64,000 bases of DNA from Takakia lepidozioides (taxonomy: Eukaryota > Streptophyta > Takakiopsida > Takakiales > Takakiaceae), in NCBI GenBank assembly GCA_030704615.1, contig CM060732.1, positions 10,478,001 to 10,542,000 on the forward strand, written 5' to 3'. This document shows, piece by piece, positions 32,601 to 43,664 of this stretch. Positions within the stretch are counted from its first letter, which is position 1; every line of letters starts with the position of its first letter. The notes beneath the pieces are model-generated. The model did no database searches. It was not told the origin of the DNA and worked only from the letters and a program-made list of their open reading frames with translations. Both the position numbers and the translations under genes were made by a program.

Positions 32601-33240
32601 GGCACGACATCATGTCGTGTGTATTCGGCAAGCCCAAGTATGGTGTACAAGGCATGCCTGAACCACCACCAGTCTCGCTTGTGGCAACTGGTACAGAACT
32701 TACCTTGGAGGAGGCAGACGCTTTAGGAAGTGCAGGGTTTCGACTATGGAGAGGACAGACGTTCCACGAAATCCAATTCCCAGTCGTCATCCTCCTCCCA
32801 CGAGAAGCTCTTCACCCCGCATACCGGTGGGTGACCCCGCAGCTTGGCCCACCCATCGGTGGGGGAAACTGAAAAGACGGCGGCCACCAATAAAGGCGAA
32901 CGACACCAAGATGGCCAACGCTCTTGCAATGCCCTGCATAGTGCAAGGTTGCAGGGATGTTCCTCACCCCGGGATGGGGCGCATATTTCAGTTGTCAACA
33001 GCCGGGTCTGCTGCGCACAGTGTCGTGTATGCAATCACGGTTTCTCAGTACCCAGCTTGCAACTGTGATGACTTCCTTGTTATGGAATCGAAGAATGCAG
33101 CATATGTCCCCTGCAAACACCTTTATTACATTTTTCTGAAGCGCATGAGTTGCATATCCGCAATGGACATCTTCATCCATGCTCCAACACTGAGCTTCAA
33201 CGAGCTGCACAAGCCCTACGGCAGGATACAGGTCGGACTG
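29633..33240 (+). pseudogene. Element B transposase (MULE type with SWIM finger), nearly full length but disabled
   Basis: Segments: start MDSCVWVNVYFHPDYLKAKI; EQYLCVKFGLHPGTVFLEEE; a Cys/His zinc region (CFSSTCYHYTSKGTRNE; FKCAHCNAAPTCMAVC); LRPGAKPKQIQLASAH; the core 30641-31765 with WVMFDHIRRI and FMADNAQTNWAAVRRVYG as likely first and second catalytic Asp positions, and CGFHFMQSL in the C..H position of MULE transposases; then, from about 31840, further exons ending in the SWIM finger (CNCDDFLVMESK ... YVPCKH). Breaks: a frame change near 29965, TAA near 30487, an in-frame TAG near 30576 and TAG near 32479. Some of these may be small introns. It is the best preserved A/B-type transposase in the window. 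Confidence 0.8.
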
Positions 33241-33923
33241 CTTGACATTCCACATTGGGGAAGGAGAAAGTGGCAATTATATTACATTCATCTTCTTGCA
33301 CCCTATTTTTTTGTGAGGAATTATACACTTGGTGGTGCCGCACCGCCATGGCTCCAGGTGCATTTCGGTGCCGCAATACATGAGAATGTGGTTTTTGGCC
33401 GTGAATGGCATGGGCATGCTTTTTTTTATTTTGGTTATGTCTAGTAATGGATCCGAGGAAAGCATACATTGTGTGGAGATACATGGGCATTGTGGCCTAT
33501 TTCAGCGCCGTTATTGGTCTGTATACTGCATAGTGCTTCCTTGTTACTGCTCTATTGTGGTGATTTCGCAGCCCATCCTGGCGTTTTCGTCCACCTTTAT
33601 GAGAAGACTCCGATTTGCTACCAATACATTGTCAGTGTTCTGCAAATGTCATGCCTTTACAAGATTGCAAGTTTTGTGTCCCAGTGGGAATGGTCCTACT
33701 GCACATTCCAGCATTTGCATACTGCACCTTGTGCACACAACAATCCATACGACAAAGGACACGTCCCAGCATACTGGTAGTGAATTGCAAAAAACCGTAA
33801 TAGAAGATTATCCAAGCATATATATTCCCCATATGGCACAGGGAAGCTACTTGATTTCTGAAGCAAAATGTATGTGCCATGAGTGTCGGCGAGTCGAAAC
33901 ATGTCTACTCTAGCATGCAAGAC

Positions 33924-34475
33924 CTATGGTCCCCTCGCCCAATAAGAAGGAACTCGAACTGGCCTCTCAAGGATCTCCTGAGTGACCCGGTGCCGATATT
34001 TGAACAAAATGTCAGCGGTTTCTGTCGCCCGGTTGAAACTAACGAGGATGTCGTGTTTATCGATAGCGCCCCCTTTGTAGAAGGACATTTTCACAGTGGG
34101 CCCTGTGTTCCCCTCCTCCTCATCCTCATAACTGAAGATAATGTCCCCACTTTCCGAGCCAGTTCGTCCACGCGTGAAGTTTTCACCTATGCACTCATCA
34201 TACGTCCACTCGCAACAGTTCCAGCGATACAGCAACGCTGTGCGTGATCTGTTTGGCTCCCACTCAAGCGGAAAGTCCAGGTCCATGATGCGCAGGAACC
34301 ACCTGCTCCCCAGCCGGGGTCCAGGAGAATCGTGTAATCCTGGAAGAAACTCCATTGCTCTCAGCTAGACAAGTCGAGGATCGTCCCTGTAAACATCTAG
34401 GAAGACAATGATGTAGTCTGCTTTCGGGACAATGACTCCCGTCTGGCGTCGACAGATGTGATTCGGGCACGACAT
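33924..34475 (-). pseudogene. Element B third gene with nonsense mutation
   Basis: Nearly identical to the intact copy in element A (7677-8276). The codon CAG of RLVQLRAMEF is TAG here (about 34366), leaving 143 codons open from the next Met. The change is C to T in a CAG context, as expected from methylation-driven decay. The upstream part (SCPNHICRRQTGV, YIIVFLDVYRDDPRLV) still reads in frame. Confidence 0.75.
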
Positions 34476-34689
34476 GGCCTCACGACACAGCAAGAACACA
34501 GAGTAGGGAGGAGATGGGCACAGAAGAGAAGAGTGAAGAGCAAAATGAGAGCGAGGCCGGTGGAAGAGGGATATATCATTGCTGCACTGCCAATGTGGTA
34601 TGCGGCAGAACTTCTATTTCCTCCGACATGTGTGCTTTTATTAGACAAATCCGCACCAGTTTCAGGACAGTTTGCAAAACTCCCTCACC

Positions 34690-35190
34690 GTAAGGCGGGT
34701 ATTTGCTCTCTGGAGCCCAATTTCGGCGCCGTTATTGGATGGACTGTGGAAGCTTCAGCCGAGAATTTTGTTTCCGGAGCCCAATTTCGGCGCCGTTATT
34801 GGTTGCACTCCCAAGCCTTCAGCCGGGTATTGGGTTTTTGGACCCCAATTTCGGCGCCGTTATTGGCTGCACTTTGGTGGCTTCAGCCCAGTATTTGGTT
34901 TCCGGACCCCAATTTTGGCGCCGTTATTGGCTGCACTCCGGAGGCTTCAGCCGGGTATTTGGTTGGCGGAGCCCAATTTCGGCACCGTTATTGGCTTCAC
35001 TCCCGAGCCTTCAGCCGGCTATTTCTTTTCCTGTGCCCAATTATGGCGCCGTTATACCCAACCATCCTGCACTTCTCCAACAGTACTATCCACGGTTATA
35101 GGTTGCCATTGCGTTTTCGGAGTCTGCAAACCCGGATCCTAATTCCGCTTGCGTCCCTTCCTCTGGAGTAATTTCGGTGCCGTTATTGGC
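34690..35190. promoter_or_regulatory. Repeats upstream of the element B third gene
   Basis: Six to seven units of CCCAATTTCGGCGCCGTTATTGG with CTTCAGCCGGGTATTTGG linkers, more regular than the A copy at 8335-8800. The spacing is about 65-70 bp. A 125-bp non-repeat segment (34560-34685) absent from A lies between the gene and the array. Confidence 0.7.
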
Positions 35191-35224
35191 CAAAATTCAG
35201 TTTTTCTATGACCTGGCCTGGCGG

Positions 35225-35453
35225 TCCATGAGCTTGGGCTCCAAGTCATGAGCGAATATTGGTACTTATGAGTGGAGTGCTTCCAACATGAGCGTAGAAA
35301 TCTTCGAAAACCTTATCTTCTTATACTACTTTCGATTATTTTATCGTTTTGGGCCCGAAAAAAATCTGCCGAAATTTGCAGTGTGTTACTTGGCGGCTCA
35401 TGGGTGAGCCATGCCCGCTCATGAGTTCACGAGCTCACGGAATAGCAACCCCC
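35225..35453 (-). repeat. Right terminal inverted repeat region of element B
   Basis: Matches 8840-9064 of element A with a 25-bp insertion. It carries CATGAGC/GCTCATG words and the terminus GGAATAGCAACCCCC. The next nine bases, CATAAATCA, would be the target duplication, but the partner is lost with the left end. Confidence 0.8.
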
Positions 35454-36468
35454 CATAAATCATTGCCAAAGCTTCTCTTTCAGTAGTGCTATAGTTCCTC
35501 TCAGCACTGTTCAACCATCTGCTAGTATAGTACACAGGTGAATCTATGCTTCCTGTGACATTTTGGGCTAACACAACCCCCAATGCTTCTCCTGAGGCAT
35601 CACAGTGTACATGAAATACCACATGCCAGTGAGGGTTAATCAGTACAGGTGTAGTTGTTACTGAAAATGTAATTTCCTCAAAAGCCTATTGACATTCAGC
35701 TGTCCATGCAAACACTACATCCTTCTTCAAAAGCTTGCTCAATGGTGCTGCCATCTGTGCATACCGTCTGACAAACCTTCTGTAGTAGCTGGTTTGTCCA
35801 AGGAATCTCCTTAGAACCTTAACATTTACTGGTGGTGGGGATGCTTTAATGGCCTCAGTCTTTCTAGGATCCACAAGCAGTCCCTTCTTACACACAATGT
35901 GTCCCAGGAGTACCCCTGAGTTTATACAGAAAGTACATTTTTCTGGATTCAAACCAAGATCTCTCATCCTACATCTGGCCAAACATAACTCCAACTTCTG
36001 CAAGTGCTCATTCTTAGAGTTGTACACACTGAAGTCATCTAAGAACACTTGCATGAAATCATCCAGATACTCATGGAAAGATTCACTTATCCCCCTCTGG
36101 AAAGTTGCTGGTGCATTACAAAGTCCAAAAGACATGATTTTGTATGCATAAACACCCCAGTCTGTGATGAAAGCTGTCTTTCCCTAGTCTTATTCCACTA
36201 CTTGTACTTGGTTATACCCACTGAAGCCATCCATGAATGAGTACATTTCATGGCCTACCATAGTGTCCAGTATAGCTTCTGTGAATGGCAATGGAAATGG
36301 ATATTTCTTTGTACAATCATTCAACTTCTTATAGTTCACACAAACTCTCAGTTTGCCATTCTTCTTGGGAACTATCACAATGGGTGATAGCCAAGTTGTA
36401 TACTCTATCGGGTATATGAACTTAGCCTCAGCCAACTTCTTTGATCTCTTCCCCAACCTTCTGTGCAT
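35454..36468 (-). pseudogene. Gypsy reverse transcriptase and start of RNase H
   Basis: 36468-36190 has WLSPIVIVPKKNGKLRVCVN and FSGYNQVQV. 36135-35686 has FGLCNAPATFQRG and FLDDFSVYNS, where the polymerase motif is FLDD instead of the usual YIDD or YVDD. 35622-35454 is RNase H (HCDASGEALGVVLAQN, STTEREALAMIYG), stopping at the element B terminus. Stops at about 36187 and 35686 separate the parts. Confidence 0.85.
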
Positions 36469-36524
36469 AGTTGGGATTCATCCTGTACCTTGCCTGTTTG
36501 ATTGGTACTGACCCTGGTTCCAGT

Positions 36525-37835
36525 TCAATCTTTATGCTGGCAGATCTCAGGTGGTATCCCTTTCAGATCTTCATAGCTCCAAGCAAATACATCTTTGTAT
36601 TTGATAAACAGGCTCTTAGCTTCCTCAAAGAATTCTGGCTCCAAGTCAGCCCCTACTTTCACCATTCTTGGTTCCTCCTCAGTTCCCACATTCACTTCTC
36701 TCACCTGTTCTTCATCTGTGATTGTCCATCTAGCCACTACTTCATCCTGTAAACTCACAGTGGCTGGTTCATCTAAGATTTCTATTTCTCCCTCTCTTTC
36801 CCCATAGAAATGTGGTGGGTAACTACTTGTTTCCCCCTCAATTGGTGTTGCTATTACTGCACCACAGCAAATACCTTTAAAGCAACTCAAGCCTCCCAGT
36901 TGCATTTCTGCAACCTGCTCCCATTCTGGGTGTGTAGCAAACAGGGTAGCTTCCTGCTCCTTATCAAGTCCTCCCCTCCAGTCATACTCTATGACTCCAC
37001 AAGGTCTTCTGGTAGCAGGTAGCCTACTAGATTTCTTAATGGTGACCTGTATCTTGTGCTTCCCATCATACATAGTCAGTAACTGGGAATTCCAATCATG
37101 GAATACCCTGGCCTGTTTCAGCCATGGTCGACCCAGCAATAAGGAGTAAGCTTCCATGACATCATCCATTTTCAACACAGTTACTGTGATATTAAAGATC
37201 ATCTTCTGAATCTGTATCTTTACTCCTCTTATCAAGCCTAATGGCTGTACACTCCTTTGATCTGCCATTGTTACTGTGAATGGGGCTGGTTTCATGTTAA
37301 TTAGACCAAGCTTCTGCCTTAATTGGTCTGTCATAATATTCACTCCTGAGCCCCCATCTATCAGTACATCAGTCAGGTCTGTGCTTCCAATTCTCAAATG
37401 GATTACTGGCATAGAATCATCGAAGTCCATGACTGTTTCTCGCCCTTCAGGCTTCACATTATAACTTGTCACCTTGCTGTTCAGGTCTGTGTTCTCTGTC
37501 ACATGAGCAATTTGATTGATTGCTTGATACAGCCTGTGTCTACAATGGGGTGCCACAACCAATAGCTGCCCAATTATAATTTCAGCTTTGGATTGGCATA
37601 TTACTTCAGCCAAAGTCCCTTCATTATCCTGCACTTGTGAAGCCTCTTGCTTCACTTCATCTTCACCTTCTTCATCTTCTCTTTCAGAGTCAGAAGAATC
37701 TGCCATAGGAATATCAGTATTCTTCTGCATTTCCCTTATGGTATCAGCCACTTCCCTGTGCAGTTCCTTCTTATGTCTCCATGCCTCGTCATCTTCAGGC
37801 ACATCAGCCATCTTCATTAACATCTTCTTCCTCAT
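36525..37835 (-). CDS. Gypsy protease region, 436 codons open
   Basis: The aspartic protease motif reads VLIDGGSGVNIM, with IDGG in place of DTGA, as in some plant gypsy groups. It is followed by MADQRSVQPLGLIRGVKIQI and LLGRPWLKQARVFHDWNSQL, the conserved end of the protease domain. The last part (EEAKSLFIKYKDVFAWSYED) is the usual link to reverse transcriptase. Confidence 0.8.
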   Translation of the reverse strand: MRKKMLMKMADVPEDDEAWRHKKELHREVADTIREMQKNTDIPMADSSDSEREDEEGEDEVKQEASQVQDNEGTLAEVICQSKAEIIIGQLLVVAPHCRHRLYQAINQIAHVTENTDLNSKVTSYNVKPEGRETVMDFDDSMPVIHLRIGSTDLTDVLIDGGSGVNIMTDQLRQKLGLINMKPAPFTVTMADQRSVQPLGLIRGVKIQIQKMIFNITVTVLKMDDVMEAYSLLLGRPWLKQARVFHDWNSQLLTMYDGKHKIQVTIKKSSRLPATRRPCGVIEYDWRGGLDKEQEATLFATHPEWEQVAEMQLGGLSCFKGICCGAVIATPIEGETSSYPPHFYGEREGEIEILDEPATVSLQDEVVARWTITDEEQVREVNVGTEEEPRMVKVGADLEPEFFEEAKSLFIKYKDVFAWSYEDLKGIPPEICQHKD

Positions 37836-38261
37836 CCACTGGAGGTATTAGCTTAGCTTTGCTTCTGGTTACTATCATTGTACTTACTTCTGGTACAAAA
37901 CATGGCCTAACCATGTGAGCTGCCACCACTGGGCCTTCATTCACAGGAGCTCTCATCTCATTTTGGTGTCTGATCCAGAATGGATAGGTTGCTTTGCGAT
38001 GTCCTGCCTGGTTACAATAGTAACACAGTTCTTCACCATTGGGTCATCGCCCTTGGTCTATTCTGGAATTATTTCTATAATCCTGATTCCCTGGCTGGTA
38101 ATTCCCCCTTGGATTACCCTGATAGTTGCCTCTGGGATTGCCTTGGTAATTCCCTCTTGGATTACCTCTTCCTGCCATACCATTATTATATCTACCAGGC
38201 CTACCATAATGGTCCTCATCATTGTTTCTTCTTGGCTGGGTTGCACTTGATGCACCCTCAC

Positions 38262-39497
38262 TTACCTAGGTTCTCTTATAGCTGTCCTTCTGTTGTAATA
38301 ACAATTCTCAGTAGAATGGTTATCCATTTTACAGATAGTACAATGTTTCTCCTTCATGTGGCATTTAGCTGTGGTATGGCCTTCATTCTGGCATTTTGCA
38401 CACCAAACACCTTTCCTCCGATGTGTTGCAGCCTCTGTGGCATACTTTTTCAAGATTTCTTCCAGTCTTTTCTCATAGTTGTCCCTCTTCAACCTTTCCT
38501 TCTTCTTGCTCTTCCTCCTGAGCTCTTGCTCTTCTTCCTCATCTAACTCATCTTCGGAGTCCTCATCTTCCCTTTTATCTCTCCTGAGCATTCCCAATTG
38601 CTCAATTCTGTTGGCTGTTTCAAATGCCTCCTCCACTGTATTATGAGGTAACATATCCACTTTCTTTTGTAATTTAGGTCTTAGTCCACTCACAAACCAA
38701 GTCTTCTGTAATCCTGGTGCTGGTACAGCAGCCAGCTTTTTCATCATCAACTCCATCTTTTCCAAATACTCTTCAACAGTTTCATGCTTCTTTTGCCTTA
38801 ACTGTTGTAAACTCCCATACACTTCATCCTCAGTTTTGCTTGTCCTGAACCTGATTCGGAATGCTGTACTAAGGCCATTCCAGGTTAGGAAATGATTATT
38901 AGGAAACCTTGCATACCATTCACTTGCTTTCTTGACAAGTGAACAAGGAAACAGTCTCATCTTGGCATCATCGCCATTCTCATTGTTCACAATACACATG
39001 TGCTCAAATTGGCTGATGTGTACATCAGGATCCCCTTTTCTTGCATATATTGGAAAAGGTGGCTTTGCCCATGTTGGAGGTACCGCCATCTGTGGTCCTA
39101 CACCCTGCCCTCTGACAGGTGCTGGTCCTCCTGTTGGTGTTGGTCCTTGAGGACCTGCTGTTGTAGTGGTGGAACTCCCACCAGGTGTTGGCCCTTGAGC
39201 ACTCCCTGCTACTGGCCCCTCTATACTTGCAGTATCCCCAGCTCCAGTTGCACTACTTCCCACACTCCTTGTCCCCCCAGAGCCAGATCCAAGTTGCCCG
39301 CCTGATCCCCCTGAGCCGACACCTTTGTTGGCCTGTGATCTAAGTGCTCCACTTGATCCAGGTCCAACAGGTTGGGATGTCCTGGTTGTAGTCTCAACCT
39401 CAACTGTTGGGTCTACTTCTTCATACTCTTCATCTTCCAAATTCTTCTCTCTATTTTCATCTTCCAAGTTCCTTCTCTTGGATTTCTTCTTCCTCAC
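38262..39497 (-). CDS. Gypsy gag with two zinc knuckles, intact frame
   Basis: 411 codons. The N-terminus is low complexity (GSGGSGGQLGSGSGG), followed by the gag core (RMR-type segment CSLVKKASEWYARFPNNHF, VYGSLQQLRQKKHETVEEYL), an acidic/basic linker (DEEEEQELRRKSKKKERLKR) and two knuckles, CAKCQNEGHTTAKC and CTICKMDNHSTENC. It forms the capsid-like particle of the element. Confidence 0.85.
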   Translation of the reverse strand: MRKKKSKRRNLEDENREKNLEDEEYEEVDPTVEVETTTRTSQPVGPGSSGALRSQANKGVGSGGSGGQLGSGSGGTRSVGSSATGAGDTASIEGPVAGSAQGPTPGGSSTTTTAGPQGPTPTGGPAPVRGQGVGPQMAVPPTWAKPPFPIYARKGDPDVHISQFEHMCIVNNENGDDAKMRLFPCSLVKKASEWYARFPNNHFLTWNGLSTAFRIRFRTSKTEDEVYGSLQQLRQKKHETVEEYLEKMELMMKKLAAVPAPGLQKTWFVSGLRPKLQKKVDMLPHNTVEEAFETANRIEQLGMLRRDKREDEDSEDELDEEEEQELRRKSKKKERLKRDNYEKRLEEILKKYATEAATHRRKGVWCAKCQNEGHTTAKCHMKEKHCTICKMDNHSTENCYYNRRTAIREPR

Positions 39498-39699
39498 TCA
39501 TATAACTCAACTGAAGTGGTGTTAGAGAGTCTGAACTCTCTGTTGGCTCTGCCACATCATCCTCTCCTTCTTTGTCTTGTGCTTCAGAAACTGGAGTTCC
39601 TGCTTTTGGTGTTCCATGCCAACTCTGATCAAAGATTTCTGTCAAATCTTTAATCCAGGGATGTACCTTAGATCTTTCCCCTCGTGGCTGATCTTCTTC

Positions 39700-40640
39700 C
39701 TATACCAAATCCCTTAATCTTTCTTGTAAAGAATAAGAAGGAGTGGCATCCAACTCTGGTTCTTCCGGTATGGGTGATGTACTCTCTGGTCTTAATGGTG
39801 TGAGAGGTCCAGATGATTCTCCTATGTCTATTCTTCTCTCCCTGAGATATAGATAATTAGCTTTCAAATAACTTTCTCTTTTTGCTGAATATTTGTGGAG
39901 TCTAGCTTCTCTTTCATTACTCATGTCCCATGTCTTTCATATCTTTAATGAGGCAATAACCAAATCTCTCTTCTGTAATATCTCTCGTATATGCCTAGAT
40001 TTCTTTCAAGCTTTAATGCACCCTTGGCTATACTAGAAGGCTCCGTTACCATATAACCATATGGCAGGCACGTCTGAAAAGCTATTCTTGGTGTAAGTTT
40101 GATCCACAGGATATCCTTAGGAATCCAATTCTTTACCAGTACAAGTTCTTCATGCATGTGAGTGTAAACATTCACTTTCCGTTCCTCCCAGCTTTCAAAC
40201 TCTATTCGTTTAATGGATAGCAATGTTATCACATAAACCAGTGTTGGTAACCAACTTGCTCTCCCTCTACAGGCCACTTGATAAATCTTTATCACTCATT
40301 TCTCTAGACCCCACTCTGGATCAGCATCATGCACTCTCTTAAGAATGTTTTCTTTGCAACCGTCTGGCAATTCCAAGAACCTCTGAAAGATTTGTTTGGA
40401 CAATCTTTCTTTCTCAGTTCCACAAAGAATTTGATTCACATCAAATTCTTTAACTCTCCATCCACCATGATCCCACCATATGCCTGTCACATCTGGTTGT
40501 TCCTGACTCAGTTCCCCAGTATGGTCGCCAAATGTCGAGTGGCTTTTACCCACCCATCCCTTCACTATCCGAGGTGGGAACTCTAAGATAGAAGAGTTGG
40601 AAATCTCTAAGCACTCAGCCCACTCAGAACAATCAGTCAT
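39700..40640 (-). CDS. Extra 5' frames of the gypsy element, unknown function
   Basis: Frames 40640-40296 (starting MTDCSEWAECLEIS), 40295-39945 and 39924-39700 (RERRIDIGESSGPLTPLRPE) lie between the LTR and gag. Single stops separate them, and they may once have been one protein of about 310 residues. No known domain is recognised. An additional frame before gag is unusual for gypsy elements. Confidence 0.45.
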
Positions 40641-41189
40641 GACCTACAGCTAGTGTATCATGGGGGTGCTTCCTATTTGTATTCCCTCTCGCATTCATGT
40701 TAGCAAATTACCTTACTGTTTATAATTAAGTATCAGATTGCTTCAGCAATCTACCAGGCTCCATCCACTCATCCATTCATTCCACAGCTTCATTCAGGTC
40801 TCTCTACACAGTGTGAGTAGGAAATATGTATCAGATTAATATCTATCAAGTATCAGGCCGAAGCCATGGTGTCTCTAATCTGCTCTACAGTGCATCTCTA
40901 TAACTTGCATGAATCAAGCATCATCTTGTCGTATGTGTAATCTCCATCCTTGTGCTCCAAGATCGTGCTCTCCGCTTGATCTCCTCCCCTGATGTCCAAG
41001 TCGTGATCCCAAGAAGTGCCCTCCGAGAAATGTCCCCCTCCCTGTTGCTACTCTGCCTATTCTACCTGCAAGCTGTTCTAACCGCCTAACTAACTAACTG
41101 TCATTCAAGACAGAATGCACGCTCCCTGTGCAGATGTTGTTCCCACACAGTCGTTCCCTGTCAATAATAATCGTTCCCTGTGAATGTTG

Positions 41190-41505
41190 TGATGGGTTGT
41201 GCCAAGCTGTGTCGGGCTGTGACTATGCCGAGCTGTGACTGGCTGTGTCGGACTGTGTCGGGCTGTGTCGGGCTGTGACTGACTGTGTGAGGCCGTGTCA
41301 GACTGTGTTAGGTTGTATTAGGCTGTGTCTGACTGTGGTAGGTTGTGGTAGGTTGTGTAAGGCTGTGACTGACTGTGTTAGGCTGTGACAGGCTGTGACA
41401 GGCTGTGTCAAGCTGTGTCTAACTGTGTAAGACTGTGACAAGCTGTGTCAGGCTGTGTCAGGCTGTGTAAGCCTGTGTAAGCCTGTGACTGACTGTGTGA
41501 GCTTG
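41190..41505. repeat. LTR decamer array, about 31 copies of GGCTGTGWCN-type unit
   Basis: A run of ten-base units such as GGCTGTGTCG, GACTGTGTCG, GGCTGTGACT and AGCTGTGTCA. The period is ten throughout. The same family occurs in reverse at 22258-22385. It lies in the LTR or leader of the minus-strand gypsy element. Confidence 0.85.
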
Positions 41506-41649
41506 CCTACCACCCCTAAGGACTGTGTCTGTCACCCCTAAGGGCTCTGTTGGTCTGAGCCTACCATCTGTAAGTCTGCGCAAAATTAAGGGTACCCCAC
41601 AGAACTCGTAAAACTGTCTAAGTCCCAGACAGCCCTCTAACAAAGCCCT

Positions 41650-41845
41650 GCAACTATTTGTACAGAAGCAACAGGAGGCTTGAAACCGAACGTCATCACT
41701 TTACATCTGTTATCTCTGTATGTAGCCTTGTGGGCCTAGTGGATGAGGGCCGTCAGTGCTTTAATTCCATGAATGAAGATCATGGCCGTACTCCTACAGT
41801 GGAGCATTTTGGCTGCATGGTAGACCTTGGTCATGTGTCATATCA
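41650..41845 (+). pseudogene. PPR protein C-terminal fragment
   Basis: HFTSVISVCSLVGLVDEGRQ, CFNSMNEDHGRTPTVEHFGC and MVDL are the last PPR motif before the E region of PLS proteins. Only about 60 codons remain, between a gypsy LTR and an inverted gag piece. Confidence 0.8.
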
Positions 41846-41857
41846 AACTGTCCGCCT

Positions 41858-42346
41858 TTAATGAAGATGTTGATTAGTCAAAACACCCCTGTGGCTACTG
41901 CAAGTAAGCCTGTTGACTCCGCTAACAAAATGCACAAGCAACCATACCCTGAATTTAACTTGGGTGAAGAGAGGCAATCCCTTGATGAAACAATGTTTCA
42001 GGATGGCCGAACGTTCAGAAGGATCATCAACGGCCTTACATACTGCTGTGCATAGATCAGTGTAGTATTTCCACGAACTGTCACCAGGGACGAAGGTTAG
42101 CTCAGGAACAATATAAGCTATTGGCTTGGCTTCACGAAACAACTTACCTGCCAACTCTCTAGCTTTATCCCAAGTCAGCTCACTTTTGCCCTTAATGCTA
42201 GACTCAAAGATTTTGCGAGCCTCACCTTTCAAACAGACACGAAAAGTTCTAACAATGAAGCGGTGGGGAATTGAGTTGATCTCTCTGCTGATGTCAAAAA
42301 ACTCCAAGCAGAAAATGTGTTTTTGCATAAACAACACTATCATCAT
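41858..42346 (-). pseudogene. Retrotransposon gag piece in inverted orientation
   Basis: On the minus strand FFDISREINSIPHRFIVRTF, CLKGEARKIFESSIKGKSEL and WDKARELAGKLFREAKPI form a gag core. The plus-strand gag of the next element begins where this ends (about 42300). This suggests an internal inversion of one element, or two copies joined head to head. Confidence 0.6.
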
Positions 42347-43664
42347 GAAGACGAAATGGTGGGTCTTTTGGAAGAAAGACTTAGGTTAAAAGCTGCAAAG
42401 GCAGGCATGACCCTTACCTCCCCTACCAAGGCCACACAATTATTGGCTAATAGCAGTGGTACTAACGATACTGATGTGCATTCTGGGGCTAAGTCCAACA
42501 CAGATGAACTTCTGCCTACCCTTGTACAAGAGCTGCACCAATTTCGTAATGATGTGCAAGACCAGCTCTTAGCAATGAAGAGTGAGGTTACTTGGCGCAC
42601 CTCAGAAGCTGGTCCTTCAGAACAACCCAGACAGGAAGATGCCAACCCTAGCTATCACAACAGAACTCAAACCGGGTCAAGATATGTGAATGAGGCTTCA
42701 CTCCCTGCTTGTATGATCTACAAATCTAAAGAGCACTACACCCGTTTTTGTCCATATATGTCTCAGCTACCAGCTCTCATTGAGCAGTTGGACCAAGAAA
42801 AGAAAGGTTTAAACGAAAAAGGTTGTCTATGAGGGTGTCAGGCAATCATCTTCCGAGCCCTAAATCCATGGTGAGTGCAGTGCTTTCTCAAGACTTCAAA
42901 CTGTTGCATTGTGAGGCTCTTCGAAAAGTCAGTTTAAAGCTACGTGTTCACCCTTTAATGACACAATGTCAAGTCGGGCATCTTTCTTTTTCCTGCATTA
43001 TTGATACTAGCTATACGATATCAGCTATTCCTCTCAATGTAGTTCGTATTTTAGGTCTCAAGCTGCAATCTGCCAAGGGTTTAGAGGTCACCATTGCCGA
43101 TGGAACTGCTTATGAACCAATTGGTTTGGTTACTTTGCCCATTAGGGTCAGTGGAAAAAGCATAGTAGTGACTTGCATTGACACTCTTGGGGAACAGTTT
43201 CTGCTGGGTCTTGATTGGATGAAGGGGGCTGAAGCAAGTATTGACATCTTAGGCAATGTTATGTGGCTTCACAATGGTGAGGCATCCCATACAAGGTCAG
43301 CCTTGCACCCATTACCCTTGCTGCTGGTACTTCCATGGGTAATTTTGCTAAGCTAAAATTGCAACTGAGGCCATGCGTGAACAGGTGGGATCATCCTACA
43401 ATTGGTCCAGTTTCAGTCAATTTAAAACTGTTATGAACTGCTTACACCAGTGGCAATTCCCACCCCCGGGTAAGAAATGAAGTCCTCCTTTGCACGTCCC
43501 TAAGAATTTGTTGCTGTTGCGGTCTCCCCTTGATTTCATGATACCTGCTTTTTCCCAACGTCTTGTACCCACAGGGTTGGCATTTATATGTCCCCAATGT
43601 TCATTTCTTGAGGTAGAGGGGTGGCGCAAACTCACCCTGCAGAAACACTACCTGGTTGCAACAG
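42317..43664 (+). pseudogene. Ty3/gypsy gag end and protease, left half of an interrupted element
   Basis: 42317-42832 is a gag tail with coiled-coil character (VGLLEERLRLKAAKAG) and a damaged knuckle (CMIYKSKEHYTRFCPY). 42823-43356 is the protease: CIIDTSYTISAIPLNVVRIL (DTS at the active site in place of DTG), then EQFLLGLDWMKGAEASIDIL. Sequence up to 43664 links to reverse transcriptase but is broken by a 14.5-kb insertion; the rest continues at 58184. Confidence 0.75.

Larger units (their letters stand above)
22926..35453. mobile_element. Element B: large Mutator-like transposon, left end lost
   Basis: The right end carries CATGAGC-rich TIR sequence and the terminus GGAATAGCAACCCCC, as in element A. 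Content, left to right: second gene (minus), palindrome array, transposase (plus), third gene (minus). The order and orientation match element A, but without A's large deletions. The left TIR and the last exon of the second gene are missing: B starts abruptly at the position equivalent to about 2622 in A. No target duplication can be checked. B sits in a gypsy RNase H gene on its right side only. Confidence 0.85.
35454..41650 (-). mobile_element. Ty3/gypsy retrotransposon, minus strand, cut by element B
   Basis: Order on the minus strand: LTR with decamer repeats (about 41650-40650), extra 5' frames (40640-39700), gag (39497-38262), protease (about 37400), reverse transcriptase (36468-35690) and RNase H cut at 35454 inside REALAMIYG. 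No integrase follows, since element B's right end intervenes and the far side is different DNA. The gag frame is intact over 411 codons, so this copy is fairly young. Confidence 0.85.
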
